A program made the translations under genes and the position numbers. 32,203 nucleotides of DNA from NCBI GenBank assembly GCA_020049615.1, contig JAIFKN010000035.1, forward strand, positions 1 to 32,203. Direction: 5' to 3'. This DNA is from a bacterium (GTDB lineage Bacteria; Planctomycetota; UBA11346). A model generated the notes under the pieces. The model was given only the letters and a program-made list of their open reading frames with translations. It was not told the DNA's origin and ran no database searches. Positions 31,160 to 32,203 of the stretch are shown in pieces; within the stretch, counting starts at the first letter, position 1, and each line of letters starts with the position of its first letter.

Positions 31160-32203
31160 ATGCCCACCCTGGTCCAGTTCGGCGCCGGCAACATCGGCCG
31201 CGGCTTCATCGCCCCCACCTTCGCCGCCGCCGGCTGGACGGTGGTCTTCGTCGAGGTCGCGCCGGCCCTGGTCGCCGCGCTGCGTGAACGCGGTGGTTAC
31301 CGTGTGCGCGTGGTCGGCAACAGCGGTGAACAGGTGCAGGAGGTGCGTGGCGTGCAGGTGGTCGACGGCCGCGACGTCCCGGCGGTGGCGGCGGCGCTGG
31401 CCAGCTGCGACCTCGCCGCCACCGCGGTCGGACTCAACGTGCTGCCGCGCCTGGGCGAGCCGCTCGCCGCCGGGCTGGCGCGGCGCGACCGGCCGCTGGA
31501 CGTGCTGGTGTGCGAGAACGGGGCGCAGGCGCACGAGCAGTTGCGCGCCGCGGTCCTGGCCCGCGATCCCTCGCTCGCCCCTCGGCTCGGCTGCGTGCGC
31601 ACCTCGATCGGGCGCATGATCCCGCCGCCGGCCCCGGGCGAGGATGCGCTCGACATCCGCGTCGAAGCCTATGCCAAGCTGCCGGTCGAGCGCGCCGCCT
31701 TCCGCGGCGCCGTGCCGATCGTGCCGAACCTGGCCGCCAAGGACGACTTCGACCTCGTCCTCGCGCAGAAGCTCTACCTGCACAACCTCACCCACGCCTG
31801 CCTCGCCTATGGTGGCCACCTGCGCGGCTGCGTCGACATCCCGGCCTGCATGCAGGAGGATGCGCTGGTGGCCCAGGTCCGCGCCATCGCCGCCGTGGTG
31901 GCCGAGGCGCTCGGCCGGCGGCACGGCGGCACGGCGCAGGCCGACAGCCTGGCCATCGCCGACGATCTGCTGGAGCGCTACCGCAACCGCGCCCTGGCCG
32001 ATCCGGTGGCCCGCGTCGCCCGCGATCCCTGGCGCAAGCTGGCGGCCGACGACCGCCTGGTCGGCGCCGCCCGGCTGTGCCTGGCGCAGGGCGTCGGCAT
32101 CGCGCCGATCGCCGCCGCCATCGCCGACGCCTGCCGCTACACCGCCGCCGCCGACGAGCCGCGCGCGGCGGAATGGAACGCGCTCGCCCCGTCCGCCCGC
32201 CTC
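31160..32203 (+). CDS. Mannitol-1-phosphate 5-dehydrogenase-like enzyme (partial, 3' end off the window)
   Basis: A 348-residue fragment open to the right edge. The N-terminus carries the NAD-binding motif GAGNIGRGF (residues 8-16). The catalytic signature of the long-chain polyol dehydrogenase family, K-x4-N-x2-H, reads KLYLHNLTH with K204, N209 and H212. The region VGLNVLP (90-96) and the segment CENGAQ (118-123) also fit mannitol-1-phosphate dehydrogenase-type enzymes, which oxidise mannitol-1-phosphate to fructose-6-phosphate. Related enzymes use other sugar-acid or polyol substrates, so the exact substrate is uncertain. No sugar transporter is seen in the window. ATG 31160 is preferred over the in-frame ATG at 31151. 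Confidence 0.88.
   Translation, partial: MPTLVQFGAGNIGRGFIAPTFAAAGWTVVFVEVAPALVAALRERGGYRVRVVGNSGEQVQEVRGVQVVDGRDVPAVAAALASCDLAATAVGLNVLPRLGEPLAAGLARRDRPLDVLVCENGAQAHEQLRAAVLARDPSLAPRLGCVRTSIGRMIPPPAPGEDALDIRVEAYAKLPVERAAFRGAVPIVPNLAAKDDFDLVLAQKLYLHNLTHACLAYGGHLRGCVDIPACMQEDALVAQVRAIAAVVAEALGRRHGGTAQADSLAIADDLLERYRNRALADPVARVARDPWRKLAADDRLVGAARLCLAQGVGIAPIAAAIADACRYTAAADEPRAAEWNALAPSARL

Overview
This is a very GC-rich bacterial chromosomal segment (roughly 70% G+C by eye) with dense, mostly short-gapped protein genes. I see no tRNA, rRNA, CRISPR array, insertion sequence or phage gene. Exported HEAT/TPR proteins, a very long coiled-coil protein, a roughly 2,000-residue signal-less protein, a Rieske/cytochrome b unit fused to a multihaem cytochrome, and intergenic CACAGAGGCACAGAG-type inverted repeats together suggest Planctomycetota or a related PVC-like lineage. 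That assignment is inference; no marker gene settles it.

Layout. (1) Positions 1-5976, minus strand: an ABC-2 type permease, a metallophosphoesterase, a small membrane protein, a membrane-anchored protein and a HEAT-like exported protein form a tight run with two 4-nt overlaps. It is followed by a separate exported TPR/HEAT protein whose C-terminus looks like the start of a receiver domain and which runs off the left edge. (2) 6070-12121, plus: an exported transglutaminase-like/TPR protein, an unknown 281-residue protein and a 751-residue coiled-coil protein. (3) 12140-12265: a long inverted repeat. (4) 12338-19594, plus: RluA-type pseudouridine synthase, SEDS (RodA/FtsW) glycan polymerase, tRNA-dihydrouridine synthase, a Rieske protein translationally coupled to a cytochrome b with 12 c-type haem motifs, an unknown protein and a single-domain response regulator. 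(5) 19542-22787: a minus-strand protein resembling a catalytically dead peptidase, then plus-strand genes for a single-pass membrane protein, a YedJ-like HD hydrolase and a degenerate receiver joined to a zinc ribbon. (6) 22792-30758: a giant protein gene (minus, broken by two single-base frameshifts), a divergent unknown gene, and a small exported protein with a third frameshift. (7) 30845-31102: two adjacent inverted repeats, the second with interleaved complementarity. (8) 31160 to the right edge: a mannitol-1-phosphate dehydrogenase-like gene.

The strongest biological lead is the Rieske / cytochrome b-dodecahaem module at 15431-18438. It reads as a quinol-oxidising complex whose cytochrome b and a 12-haem electron wire are one polypeptide, with the Qo PEWY motif replaced. 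A second lead is regulatory: several genes start 6-7 nt downstream of a -10-like hexamer, often as NANNAT-CCCGCC-start, which suggests leaderless transcription. A third is the recurrence of signalling domains that have lost active residues or sit in unusual contexts.
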